From assembly GCA_947447945.1 (NCBI GenBank), contig CANFLR010000008.1, positions 1 to 61,357 of the forward strand: a DNA stretch of 61,357 nucleotides, given 5' to 3'. This document shows positions 53,855 through 61,357 of the stretch, piece after piece. Source of the DNA: Burkholderiaceae bacterium. GTDB lineage: Bacteria; Pseudomonadota; Gammaproteobacteria; Burkholderiales; Burkholderiaceae. Position numbers and translations under genes: made by a program. The first letter of the stretch is position 1. Each line of letters starts with the position of its first letter. The notes under the pieces were generated by a model. That model was not told where the DNA came from, searched no databases, and saw only the letters and a list, made by a program, of their open reading frames with translations.

Positions 53855-54684
53855 GTTTGACTCTCTAGCGTAGCAATATGATCACGAATATCGTCCGCAT
53901 CTTCTGCACCAGGCGCCTTTTCGAGATAATGCTGCATATCCGCAAGGGCGGGACGCAAGTACTCTAACTGCGCAAAGATCAGGCCACGATCCCGAATCTC
54001 CTCTGCTGAGTCGGGTAAGAGGATCACAAGGCGTTCTTGTACTCCCAGCAAGCGCTCCCAACGCTCGTGCTCTGAGTAAATCATTTTGAGATTTCTTAAG
54101 AAGCGCGACAGAATTTCACGGGGGGTAGAAGCGCGCAAGAAAATATTTAAAGGCAAACTGAGTTCGCCACGATAACCCTTAGCATCTAGGTAGGGGTCCA
54201 ACATTTCTTGTAGCTGATTTTTAGAAAGTGATTCGCCGGTAAGCGGGTCCATGATGATCTCACCTTGCTGCAAAGAGATCCGCATCATGAAATGATTAGG
54301 GAATGACACCCCTCTAATCTTGAGGCCAATTTGCTGACCTAACTCCATCATTAAGATTGCCAACGATATCGGAATGCCACGACGGTTCTGTAAGACGTAA
54401 TGTAAATAAGAATTCTCGGGGGCATAAAAATCGTTTGGATTGGGGCCAAAACCGAGCTCTACGTAAAAGAAGTGTTTCAGAATTTGTAGGCGTTGAATGG
54501 GCGAGGTGTCTGCGGTAATGCGCGCTTTCAGTTTGCTGGCAAGCTGATCAATCTGGTCTAGTACACCTTGAACATCAAGATCTGGGTAGGCATGTTGAGC
54601 AACGGCAATCGCTGCTTCGGTCATAGGGAGGTGTTCGTCCTCGGCAACCAAGGATGTGAAATAGTCGAGCTGTTGTGTTGGCAT
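53842..54684 (-). CDS. SirB1-family (transglutaminase-like, TPR) protein
   Basis: Cytosolic protein of the SirB1 family. The core YYVELGFGPNPNDFYAPENSYLHYVLQNRRGIPISLAILMMELGQQIG-type stretch (about 93-135) and GVSFPNHFMMR are diagnostic, and the C-terminal third is helical and TPR-like (YSEHERWERLLGVQERLVILLPDSAEEIRDRGLIF). 280 residues. It starts five bases after murJ, so they are co-transcribed. The biochemical function of the family is not settled. Confidence 0.87.
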   Translation of the reverse strand: MPTQQLDYFTSLVAEDEHLPMTEAAIAVAQHAYPDLDVQGVLDQIDQLASKLKARITADTSPIQRLQILKHFFYVELGFGPNPNDFYAPENSYLHYVLQNRRGIPISLAILMMELGQQIGLKIRGVSFPNHFMMRISLQQGEIIMDPLTGESLSKNQLQEMLDPYLDAKGYRGELSLPLNIFLRASTPREILSRFLRNLKMIYSEHERWERLLGVQERLVILLPDSAEEIRDRGLIFAQLEYLRPALADMQHYLEKAPGAEDADDIRDHIATLESQTKLH

Positions 54685-54689
54685 AAGAG

Positions 54690-56243
54690 CTATTTTGCAT
54701 GACGCAGAAATTTTTGCCAGCGAATTCCAGTTAACCCTAGTGCGACAAAGTAGACCAGCCCGGCTAGGGCGAGCCAGCCTGCTAATAACCCGATGCGGAT
54801 CCAGGGATTAGCCTGTAAAGCAATCCAATCATGTGTATTGGCTGCGTAGTACATTAAGGCGCCAAAAGGAATTAAAGCAAGAAAGAGTTGCCCTAGATAT
54901 TTTCCCCAGTCGGCCTTAGGGAGCGCTCCGCGTCGATGTAAACCAACCCAAAGTAATCCTGCATTCAGGCAGGCGCCCATTCCAATTGAAAGGGCCAGTC
55001 CTGCATGCCCAAACCAAGGTACAAAAACCAAATTTGCTAACTGAGTGGCCACCAAAACGAGTAAGCCGATTTTGACTGGCGTACGAATATCTTGTCGTGA
55101 GTAAAAGCCGGGCGCCAAAATTTTGACCAGAATAAGGCCAATGAGGCCTACCCCATAGGCTGCTAGGGCACGCTGAGTCATTAGAACGTCTAGCGCATTG
55201 AATTTGCCATAGTGATATAAGACTGCGGCAAGCGGCTCTCCAAAAATTAAGAGCGTTAGAGCACAAGGCGCCGCCAAAAGAAATGTGAGTTGCAGTCCCC
55301 AAATTAGTAATTCGCCAGCATGTTTCAGATCATTCTGGGCATTGGCTTTACTCAGACTTGGTAAAAGTACGGTTCCGAGCGCAACACCTAGCAAAGCGGT
55401 AGGAAATTCCATTAAGCGGTCTGCATAAGAAAGCCAAGACACACTCCCCGTAGGAAGGCGAGAGGCAATATTGGTATTGATGAGCAGGGAAATTTGGGCA
55501 ACAGAAACAGCAAATACGGCCGGCCCCATGAGTTTGAGTACTCGCCTAGCTTCTGGATTGGTGGCTGCGGCTTTAATGGCCCCTGGCAGTAAGCCAATGC
55601 GTGGCAGAAGTCCTAAGCGGGCTAATGCTGGAATTTGGATCCCAAGCTGTAAAACCCCGCCCAAGAGGACGCCAACACTAAGGGCGTAGATCGGTTGCGC
55701 AAGATGTGGCGCCAAAAAGACAGCGCTCCCAATCAGAGCAAGATTGAGTAAAACCGGGGTGAAGGCGGGGATCGCAAAGCGCTGAAAGGTATTTAGAATC
55801 CCTGCCGACAGTGAAACTAGGGAAATGAGTCCGATATAAGGAAACATGATGCGGGTCATGACAACGCTCGCCTCATATGCGGGACCCCCTTTAAAGCCCG
55901 TAGCAATCACCAGAATGAGCAAGGGGGCGCTGACCACGCCTAGGAGTACTGTGAGGAGCAAGGCCCAAAATAAGAGGGTGGAGACGGCATTTACAAGGAT
56001 TTGAGCCTGTTTTTGATCACCAGTGCTGGAGATTTCTCCCAAAATAGGGACAAAAGCCTGCGAAAAGGCACCCTCTGCAAATAAGCGGCGCAGTAAATTA
56101 GGTAGCCTGAAGGCCACATTAAAGGCGTCCGTCCATTCTGAGGCCCCGAAACTACGGGCAATCAAGGTTTCCCGGAGTAGACCAGTGATGCGGGACAACA
56201 TGGTCAGGGAACTGACCTTGGCGGCAGCGGAAAGCAGATTCAT
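54690..56243 (-). CDS. murJ: Lipid II flippase MurJ
   Basis: Flips lipid II across the inner membrane for peptidoglycan synthesis. About 14 helices. MLSRITGLLRETLIARSFGASEWTDAFNVAFRLPNLLRRLFAEGAFSQAFVP is the conserved N-terminal core with the functional arginines, and LMEFPTALLGVALGTVLLPSLSK is the second signature. 517 residues. It is divergent from rpsT. Confidence 0.96.
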   Translation of the reverse strand: MNLLSAAAKVSSLTMLSRITGLLRETLIARSFGASEWTDAFNVAFRLPNLLRRLFAEGAFSQAFVPILGEISSTGDQKQAQILVNAVSTLLFWALLLTVLLGVVSAPLLILVIATGFKGGPAYEASVVMTRIMFPYIGLISLVSLSAGILNTFQRFAIPAFTPVLLNLALIGSAVFLAPHLAQPIYALSVGVLLGGVLQLGIQIPALARLGLLPRIGLLPGAIKAAATNPEARRVLKLMGPAVFAVSVAQISLLINTNIASRLPTGSVSWLSYADRLMEFPTALLGVALGTVLLPSLSKANAQNDLKHAGELLIWGLQLTFLLAAPCALTLLIFGEPLAAVLYHYGKFNALDVLMTQRALAAYGVGLIGLILVKILAPGFYSRQDIRTPVKIGLLVLVATQLANLVFVPWFGHAGLALSIGMGACLNAGLLWVGLHRRGALPKADWGKYLGQLFLALIPFGALMYYAANTHDWIALQANPWIRIGLLAGWLALAGLVYFVALGLTGIRWQKFLRHAK

Positions 56244-56294
56244 AGGCCAATTTTCACCTATTTATCGGGTGACTGGGCTTTTTTGCCCCTTTAA

Positions 56295-56302
56295 TGTAAA
56301 AT
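56295..56302 (+). promoter_or_regulatory. Candidate extended -10 promoter of rpsT
   Basis: TGTAAAAT (TG at 56295-56296, hexamer TAAAAT at 56297-56302) looks like an extended -10. The -35 region at 17-base spacing (TGGGCT) is weak. It would give a leader of about 100 bases, enough for the translational feedback known for S20 in E. coli. Confidence 0.5.
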
Positions 56303-56407
56303 CTTGGGTTTTGGTGGCTCAGCATTCTCAGTTGTTAAGGGATCTGGCTGGCCCAAGTAAGATTTTCAACCAATCGTAATTTGTAAATTAATAGGCAAGG
56401 TTTAAAG

Positions 56408-56674
56408 ATGGCCAATACCGCACAAGCGCGTAAACGCGCACGGCAGGCAGTAAAACAAAATGAGCATAACTCCAGTTTGCGCTCGAAGCTTCGCACTTCC
56501 ATTAAGGCAGTTCGCAAAGCGATCGAGACAGGTGATAAAGCTGCTGCAGCTCAAGTGTTTTCAGCAACTCAAGCAACAATCGATAAGATTGCTGACAAGA
56601 AAATTGCTCATAAAAATACTGCAGCTCGTCAGAAGTCACGTCTTTCTGCAGCCATTAAAGCAATGGCAGCTTAA
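56408..56674 (+). CDS. rpsT: 30S ribosomal protein S20
   Basis: Small basic protein that binds 16S rRNA in the body of the 30S subunit. The sequence starts [21 protein letters not shown] and contains [16 protein letters not shown] and [16 protein letters not shown], with the three-helix composition of S20. 88 residues, standard length. It has its own terminator and probably its own promoter. Confidence 0.98.
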   Translation: MANTAQARKRARQAVKQNEHNSSLRSKLRTSIKAVRKAIETGDKAAAAQVFSATQATIDKIADKKIAHKNTAARQKSRLSAAIKAMAA

Positions 56675-56718
56675 GACAGTTTTTGTTTTAGGCTGGCAAG
56701 AGAGTCTTCTTGCCATAG

Positions 56719-56750
56719 CCCGCTCCTGATCAGAGCGGGTTTTTGTTTTT
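56719..56750 (+). terminator. Intrinsic terminator of rpsT
   Basis: A seven-pair stem CCCGCTC/GAGCGGG with a seven-base loop, followed by TTTTTGTTTTT. It lies 44 bases after the rpsT stop. A second hairpin (GGCTGGCAAGA...TCTTGCCATAGCC) sits just before it. Confidence 0.92.
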
Positions 56751-56754
56751 AGGA

Positions 56755-57063
56755 TCAGCTTTGTGGCTTGGGTTCGAATTCACAAGCCTCTTCGATTGGT
56801 AAGCCGTTGTCCTTAGCAAAGTTCATGACAAAGTCGAGAGCTCGAGGGTCAAGGTCTCCCAATCTAGTATCAATAACAACGCATTTCACTTTTGCAATAA
56901 CGACTGGTCTAACATAAGGCGAGTAAGTGAAGCGGGGATCTCCAGCATCGCCTGTGGGGCGGAAGCTAGCCATGACTCCGCAAAGACGTTCAGCCCAATC
57001 ACTGGGGCGAAACGGCTTTCCAGAAGTGGTGATGCCTTGAATAAACAGCTTTTTGTGGTTCAA
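56755..57063 (-). CDS. DUF3579 domain protein
   Basis: Small soluble protein of 102 residues with the conserved core FIQGITTSGKPFRPSDWAERLCGVMASFRP, then RFTYSPYVRPVVIAKVKCVVIDTRLGDLDPRALDFVMNFAKDNGLPIEEACEF. The family is mostly betaproteobacterial and has no assigned function that I know of. The start is a TTG; no in-frame ATG is close by. It sits divergent from argF, a placement seen in relatives. Confidence 0.85.
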   Translation of the reverse strand: MNHKKLFIQGITTSGKPFRPSDWAERLCGVMASFRPTGDAGDPRFTYSPYVRPVVIAKVKCVVIDTRLGDLDPRALDFVMNFAKDNGLPIEEACEFEPKPQS

Positions 57064-57096
57064 GTTGGCGTGAAGATTGAATTAGGAATGATGATT

Positions 57097-57111
57097 GCTA
57101 GATCCTCTAGC
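57097..57111. promoter_or_regulatory. Short palindrome upstream of argF
   Basis: GCTAGA-TCC-TCTAGC forms a six-pair inverted repeat in the gap between the DUF3579 gene and argF, with no T-run on the right-hand side. It could be an operator or chance. It does not resemble the enteric ARG box. Confidence 0.3.
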
Positions 57112-57203
57112 TTAACAGCGTGAGATGGTCGTAAGATGACTTTAGGAACTATTTTCGTGCAGTTGAAAAAATGCAGGCTAAAACTTTAGTAGAAAGCTTA
57201 ACG

Positions 57204-58151
57204 ATGACTTCCTTGGCGAAACCTCAAGTGCCCGGTCAGGTAAAGCATTATTTGCAGTTTTCTGACTTGACGCGGGAAGAGTATGACTACTTGTTGCAAA
57301 GATCCGCATGGCTCAAGGCGAAGTTTAAGAGTTATGAGACTTGGCATCCTTTGCATGATCGTACCTTGGCGATGATCTTTGAGAAGAATTCAACTCGTAC
57401 CCGACTTTCTTTTGAGGCAGGCATTCACCAGTTGGGTGGGCATGCAGTCTATCTCAATACTCGAGATACTCAGTTGGGTCGTGGCGAACCGGTAGAAGAC
57501 GCTGCTCAGGTGATTTCTCGGATGACGGACATTATCATGATCCGGACCTTTGGCCAGGAGATTATTGAACGTTTTGCCGCGAATTCCCGAGTGCCCGTGG
57601 TGAACGGCCTTACCAATGAGTTTCATCCCTGCCAAGTCTTGGCTGATATTTTTACCTATGTCGAGGCACGTGGCCCTATCCAAGGAAAAACGGTTGCTTG
57701 GGTTGGCGATGCCAACAATATGGCTTACACCTGGATTCAGGCAGCTGAATGTTTAGATTTTCAATTTCACTTCTCTGCACCAGCGGGTTATCAATTAGAT
57801 AGCTCTCGCTTGACTCAGCCCGCAAAGAACCATCTCACTGTGTTTGCTGACCCGAAAGATGCCTGCAGAGGCGCTGACTTAGTCTCAACTGATGTATGGA
57901 CTAGCATGGGTTATGAGGATGAAAATACTTCTCGTATGAGCGCCTTTAAAGACTGGATGGTCTCGAAAGAACTCATGGGATTGGCTAAACCAGAAGCCTT
58001 ATTTATGCATTGTTTGCCGGCGCATCGAGGTGAGGAGGTTGCTGCCGAGGTGATTGATGGCCCCCAAAGTTTTGTTTGGGAGGAGTCTGAAAATCGCTTG
58101 CACGTACAAAAGGCCCTGATGGAGTATTTGCTCTGCGGCCGTTTGAATTAA
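57204..58151 (+). CDS. argF: Ornithine carbamoyltransferase
   Basis: Makes citrulline from ornithine and carbamoyl phosphate. The carbamoyl-phosphate loop is FEKNSTRTRLSFEAG, followed by FHPCQVLADI, WVGDANNMAYTWIQAA and the catalytic HCLPAHRGEEV. I prefer the ATG at 57204 (315 residues), behind a weak GAAAG; an ATG at 57171 would add 11 residues absent from relatives. It is followed by argG at 32 bases, so consecutive arginine steps are together. Confidence 0.95.
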   Translation: MTSLAKPQVPGQVKHYLQFSDLTREEYDYLLQRSAWLKAKFKSYETWHPLHDRTLAMIFEKNSTRTRLSFEAGIHQLGGHAVYLNTRDTQLGRGEPVEDAAQVISRMTDIIMIRTFGQEIIERFAANSRVPVVNGLTNEFHPCQVLADIFTYVEARGPIQGKTVAWVGDANNMAYTWIQAAECLDFQFHFSAPAGYQLDSSRLTQPAKNHLTVFADPKDACRGADLVSTDVWTSMGYEDENTSRMSAFKDWMVSKELMGLAKPEALFMHCLPAHRGEEVAAEVIDGPQSFVWEESENRLHVQKALMEYLLCGRLN

Positions 58152-58183
58152 GTTTTGGTGAATTTTTTAATTGAATAGAAATC

Positions 58184-59413
58184 ATGTCTGATATCAAAAA
58201 AGCAGTATTGGCGTACTCCGGTGGTCTAGATACGAGTGTCATTCTGAAATGGCTCCAGGATACTTATGGTTGTGAGATCGTAACCTTTACGGCCGACTTA
58301 GGTCAGGGCGAAGAGCTTGAGCCCGCTCGTGCTAAGGCTCTAAAGTTTGGCATCAAACCTGAAAATATTTTCATTGATGACTTGCGTGAAGAGTTTGTAC
58401 GCGACTTTGTGTTCCCCATGTTCCGCGCCAATACGATTTATGAGGGCGAATATTTGTTGGGCACCTCGATTGCTCGCCCATTGATTGCAAAACGTCAGAT
58501 TGAGATTGCGCGTCAAACGGGTGCTGATGCGGTATCGCATGGTGCAACTGGAAAAGGCAACGATCAAGTCCGTTTTGAATTGGGTTACTACGCGCTTGAG
58601 CCAGGAATTAAAGTGATCGCCCCATGGCGTGAATGGGATTTACTCTCCCGTGAAAAACTCATGGCCTATGCAGAGAAGCATGGCATTCCAGTTGAGATGA
58701 AGCATAAGCAAGGTGGCTCACCTTACTCAATGGATGCCAATCTATTGCACATCAGTTATGAAGGTCGTCATTTGGAAAATCCCAATGCAGAGGCTGAAGA
58801 ATCGATGTGGCGCTGGACAGTATCCCCTGAAAAGGCTCCAGATGCCCCTGAAGTGATTGAAATTGAATTCCGTGCTGGCGATCCAGTGGCGATTAATGGC
58901 AAGGCTTATAAGCCACATGAGCTATTGGCAGAATTAAACCGCATCGGTGGTCAGCATGGTATCGGTCGCCTTGACTTGGTAGAGAATCGGTTTGTTGGCA
59001 TGAAAAGCCGTGGTTGCTATGAAACCCCTGGTGGCACGATCTTATTGAAGGCTCATCGCGGCATCGAAAGCATTACCCTTGATCGCGAAGTGGCGCATTT
59101 GAAAGATGATTTGATGCCTCGGTATGCAAGCCTCATTTATAACGGTCTATGGTGGGCTCCTGAGCGTATTGCTTTGCAAACATTGATTGATCATACGCAG
59201 CAAATGGTAAACGGCGTAGTTCGCTTAAAGCTCTACAAGGGATCAGTGTCAGTAATTTCTAGGGACTCAGCCAATACTTTGTTTGATCAAACCATTGCAA
59301 CGTTCGATGATGATGGCGGCGCTTACAACCAGGCTGATGCTGGCGGGTTTATAAAGCTCAATGCATTGCGGATGCGGATCGCTGAAATAGCACGCCGTAA
59401 ACGTTCCAAGTAA
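58184..59413 (+). CDS. argG: Argininosuccinate synthase
   Basis: Joins citrulline and aspartate using ATP. The N-type ATP pyrophosphatase loop is [15 protein letters not shown] (10-24), with [36 protein letters not shown] and [21 protein letters not shown] motifs. 409 residues. The next step, argH, is not in the window. Confidence 0.97.
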   Translation: MSDIKKAVLAYSGGLDTSVILKWLQDTYGCEIVTFTADLGQGEELEPARAKALKFGIKPENIFIDDLREEFVRDFVFPMFRANTIYEGEYLLGTSIARPLIAKRQIEIARQTGADAVSHGATGKGNDQVRFELGYYALEPGIKVIAPWREWDLLSREKLMAYAEKHGIPVEMKHKQGGSPYSMDANLLHISYEGRHLENPNAEAEESMWRWTVSPEKAPDAPEVIEIEFRAGDPVAINGKAYKPHELLAELNRIGGQHGIGRLDLVENRFVGMKSRGCYETPGGTILLKAHRGIESITLDREVAHLKDDLMPRYASLIYNGLWWAPERIALQTLIDHTQQMVNGVVRLKLYKGSVSVISRDSANTLFDQTIATFDDDGGAYNQADAGGFIKLNALRMRIAEIARRKRSK

Positions 59414-59446
59414 TCCCTAAACAAGTTATTTAGCGAAAGAATAGAG

Positions 59447-59752
59447 ATGCAATTTGATCAAGTTTCTGTAGGCAAGAAGGCCAATGTATTTTTCGATGGT
59501 AAGTGCGTATCGCACACAGTCACCCTACCCAATGGCGTGCGTAAATCAGTTGGGGTAGTCTTGCCAAGTACACTGCGTTTTGACTTAAGCACTAAAGAAA
59601 TCATGGAAGTGGTCGATGGCAACGCTTTTGTAAGCATCAACGGTGCTGCTGAACAAGAGTTCAAAGCTGGGCAAAGCTGGGAAGTTGAAAAGGGCGGTTA
59701 TTTTATTATTCGCGCAGAAGCGCCAGTGCATTATGTTTGCCATTTTGAGTAA
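59447..59752 (+). CDS. ppnP: Pyrimidine/purine nucleoside phosphorylase PpnP
   Basis: Small cupin-like enzyme (former DUF1255, YaiE) that cleaves diverse nucleosides with phosphate. The sequence has VSHTVTLPNGVRKSVGVVLPSTLRF, then VSINGAAEQEFKAGQSWEVEKGGYFIIRA and the ending VHYVCHFE. 101 residues against about 94 in E. coli. It lies 33 bases after argG and ends at its own terminator. Confidence 0.92.
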   Translation: MQFDQVSVGKKANVFFDGKCVSHTVTLPNGVRKSVGVVLPSTLRFDLSTKEIMEVVDGNAFVSINGAAEQEFKAGQSWEVEKGGYFIIRAEAPVHYVCHFE

Positions 59753-59776
59753 TTGATAACTTCGCTTGCAAACATC

Positions 59777-59798
59777 AACCACCTGCGGGTGGTTTTTT
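59777..59798 (+). terminator. Intrinsic terminator after ppnP
   Basis: Seven-pair stem AACCACC/GGTGGTT with a four-base loop, then TTTT. It lies 24 bases after the ppnP stop and closes the argF-argG-ppnP block. It also argues against the longer reading frame of the next gene, which would run through it. Confidence 0.88.
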
Positions 59799-59824
59799 AT
59801 TGGCTTCTATGTGAGAATGCATTG

Positions 59825-60565
59825 ATGAAAATGATTCGCTTCATTGGTGTTGTTGGCATGCTGCTGTCTACCTCTGTGATTGCGCAGGTCTTAGATGTGC
59901 CTTATAAAGACGACGCGCCGACTAGAACGCTATTTCTACCTACAAAAAATGCCAAAGCAGTGGTATTGCTTTTTCCTGGCGGCGGCGGTGTACTCAATCT
60001 CCAGGACGATGGCTCAACCAGAAATTTCCATACCTTTGTTCGATCTAAGGATTTATGGGCTCAATATGGCATCGATGCCGTATTAGTCGATACACCCCAT
60101 TCTCTTGGGGACGGCAGGGGTCATGCTCGCGCTACCAGAGATCATCAACAAAGAATAGTGAATGTTGTTTCCTACTACAGGGATAAATTGCATTTACCCG
60201 TATGGATTTTTGGCCACAGCATGGGAACAGTAAGCGTTACCGAATTTGTAAATGGTGGCAAGGAAAAAGAAAGACTGATTTCTGGGGTAATTGTTGCAGG
60301 CACCTTCAAGTCAGCGACGATTGATTCAGATGTCAGTTTGCCGGTGTTAGCCATTCATCATGTGGGTGATTCATGTGGATCAACCCCTTTTGCGGCCTCA
60401 GAAAGAATAATTACTGGCCGCCCAAACAAATCCAAGGCACAGTTTGTGCAGATAGATGGCGGGATCAGCGAGGGTGATGTTTGTGGTTCCATGGCTTACC
60501 ATGGGTTCAACCAGCGCGAAGCAGAATTTATTCAGACTGCCGCCCAATTTATTCTGCAACACTAA
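59825..60565 (+). CDS. Exported alpha/beta hydrolase-fold protein of unknown substrate
   Basis: Residues 1-20 form a signal peptide (MKMIRFIGVVGMLLSTSVIA). The mature part is an alpha/beta hydrolase: oxyanion stretch VVLLFPGGGGVLN, nucleophile elbow FGHSMGT (Ser 132), acid in HHVGDSCG (Asp 182) and His in AYHGFNQRE (226). Cys 184 and Cys 220 could form a disulfide in the periplasm. 246 residues. I chose the ATG at 59825 because it gives the signal peptide and clears the upstream terminator. The substrate is unknown. Confidence 0.8.
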   Translation: MKMIRFIGVVGMLLSTSVIAQVLDVPYKDDAPTRTLFLPTKNAKAVVLLFPGGGGVLNLQDDGSTRNFHTFVRSKDLWAQYGIDAVLVDTPHSLGDGRGHARATRDHQQRIVNVVSYYRDKLHLPVWIFGHSMGTVSVTEFVNGGKEKERLISGVIVAGTFKSATIDSDVSLPVLAIHHVGDSCGSTPFAASERIITGRPNKSKAQFVQIDGGISEGDVCGSMAYHGFNQREAEFIQTAAQFILQH

Positions 60566-60574
60566 CTTTTGAGC

Positions 60575-61027
60575 TTACCTTTTTGGTAGCCCTTGAATGA
60601 CAGTACCAGGCACAATCACCCGATCGGAAAACCACTGCCGATTCATTTCCAAGGCATAACGCACAGCAACTATTGGGCAGTGGTTATTGGTGGTGTCAGC
60701 CTGCATCTCGTCGATGTTCACAATTTTTCCATCATCAGCAATAAAAGCAATCGATAGGGGAATTTTGGTGTTTTTCATCCAAAAGCAGTTTCCTGCTTTT
60801 TGTTCGAACACAAACAACATGCCAGAGTTTGTCGGTAGGTTGGTACGGTTCATTAACCCCACTTCTCTAGACTTGGGTGTATCGGCTAATTCTGCTTGAA
60901 TGCGATAGATACCAGCCTTTAATTCAACTGTGGGTAGGCCCATATTGACCTGGGCAATGGCAAGGCTTGAGCCAACTAGCGCAATCAGGACAATTAAATT
61001 ACTGATGCTTTTGAAAGATTTATACAT
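60575..61027 (-). CDS. Exported DUF192 family protein
   Basis: Residues 1-26 are a signal peptide. The DUF192 domain follows, with KSREVGLMNRTNLPTNSGMLFVFE, then FWMKNTKIPLSIAFIADDGKIVNI and ALEMNRQWF. 150 residues. The family is widespread, small, and without a settled function. It is convergent with the alpha/beta hydrolase (nine bases apart) and stands downstream of the cspA terminator, so it needs its own promoter. Confidence 0.87.
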   Translation of the reverse strand: MYKSFKSISNLIVLIALVGSSLAIAQVNMGLPTVELKAGIYRIQAELADTPKSREVGLMNRTNLPTNSGMLFVFEQKAGNCFWMKNTKIPLSIAFIADDGKIVNIDEMQADTTNNHCPIVAVRYALEMNRQWFSDRVIVPGTVIQGLPKR

Positions 61028-61060
61028 GCAAGAGATTTTAAGTGAAGCAAATTGAAGGCG

Positions 61061-61091
61061 AAAAAAAACCCAGGAACAAGTCCTGGGTTTT
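61061..61091 (-). terminator. Intrinsic terminator of cspA
   Basis: Read leftward, an eleven-pair stem AAAACCCAGGA/TCCTGGGTTTT with a five-base loop runs into eight Ts. It lies about 20 bases past the cspA stop and separates cspA from the DUF192 gene. Confidence 0.93.
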
Positions 61092-61111
61092 CCGTAGTGA
61101 TCTACAGACTA

Positions 61112-61315
61112 TTAAGCACCTTGGATATTGGTAGCTTGCTTGCCTTTAGGACCTTGGGTAATATCAAACGTTACCTTTTGGCCTTCTTTGAGGGTTTTAA
61201 AACCGCCCATTGTGATTGCGCTGAAATGCGCAAACAACTCTTCTTCACCATCATCAGGTTTGATAAAGCCAAAACCTTTTGCATCATTGAACCACTTAAC
61301 AATTCCGGTCGCCAT
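61112..61315 (-). CDS. Cold-shock family protein
   Basis: Single OB-fold nucleic-acid-binding protein of 67 residues. Both RNA-binding motifs are present: KGFGFI (RNP1) and LFAHFSAI (RNP2). It starts [23 protein letters not shown] and ends [17 protein letters not shown]. Whether it is cold-induced or constitutive cannot be told, because only 42 bases of its upstream region are in the window. Confidence 0.96.
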   Translation of the reverse strand: MATGIVKWFNDAKGFGFIKPDDGEEELFAHFSAITMGGFKTLKEGQKVTFDITQGPKGKQATNIQGA

Positions 61316-61357
61316 GCGAACTCCATTACATAAACTTAAAACAACCGTGATGAGGGT

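Noticed and set aside
56761..56790. GGTTCGAATTC as a tRNA T-loop
   Set aside because: It lies in the DUF3579 coding sequence, and no acceptor or anticodon stem can be drawn around it.

Overview
This window is a stretch of core chromosome from a betaproteobacterium, most likely Polynucleobacter or a close freshwater Burkholderiaceae relative. The basis is gene order and protein style: recG-oxyR-ubiA, perM-hda-HAD-pcnB-folK-panB, a DUF3579 gene divergent from argF, rpsT divergent from murJ, and hrcA-hemH-grpE-dnaK-dnaJ. Base composition is in the mid-to-high 40s percent GC by eye (not computed), and packing is very tight. The genus is an inference. I see no rRNA, tRNA, CRISPR array, insertion sequence, prophage or integrase, and no gene-free stretch above 300 bases; the largest gap is about 200 bases (pntAA/mnmA).

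Layout. About 1-3.1 kb: an orphan Bug-type periplasmic binding protein and a TPR/SPINDLY (GT41) glycosyltransferase. About 3.1-6.1 kb: three-gene proton-translocating transhydrogenase. About 6.2-10.8 kb: mnmA, a GST, purB and waaA. About 10.8-16.3 kb: queA-tgt-yajC-secD-secF, read leftward. About 16.4-20.2 kb: recG-oxyR-ubiA. About 20.2-25.8 kb: leftward glcDEF-yggS-proC, with a PduO-type corrinoid adenosyltransferase facing away from it. About 26.4-34.1 kb: leftward yhdP-like - nitrilase-like - tldD - aroG. Then glnE, and convergent nadK-recN.

About 39.6-45.7 kb holds the heat-shock block hrcA-hemH-grpE-dnaK-dnaJ. It has two near-consensus sigma-32 promoters (before grpE and before dnaK), an intrinsic terminator between grpE and dnaK, and a perfect hairpin between dnaK and dnaJ. 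About 45.7-51 kb is the leftward perM-hda-HAD-pcnB-folK-panB run. The rest holds purM, miaA, a DedA protein, murJ with a SirB1-family gene, rpsT, DUF3579, argF-argG, ppnP, an exported alpha/beta hydrolase, an exported DUF192 protein and cspA.

How the parts fit: most genes are housekeeping (tRNA modification, protein export, purine, arginine, proline and aromatic synthesis, DNA repair, proteostasis, envelope assembly). The accessory-looking elements are the TPR glycosyltransferase, the Bug receptor, the exported hydrolase and the corrinoid adenosyltransferase. I found no convincing new multi-gene system. The most interesting signals are regulatory and architectural: the paired sigma-32 promoters with equal 13-base spacers, a terminator of aroG written inside the end of the opposite-strand pduO gene, three convergent gene pairs that share four bases across both stop codons, and a perfect 60-base repeat that copies part of one TPR unit.
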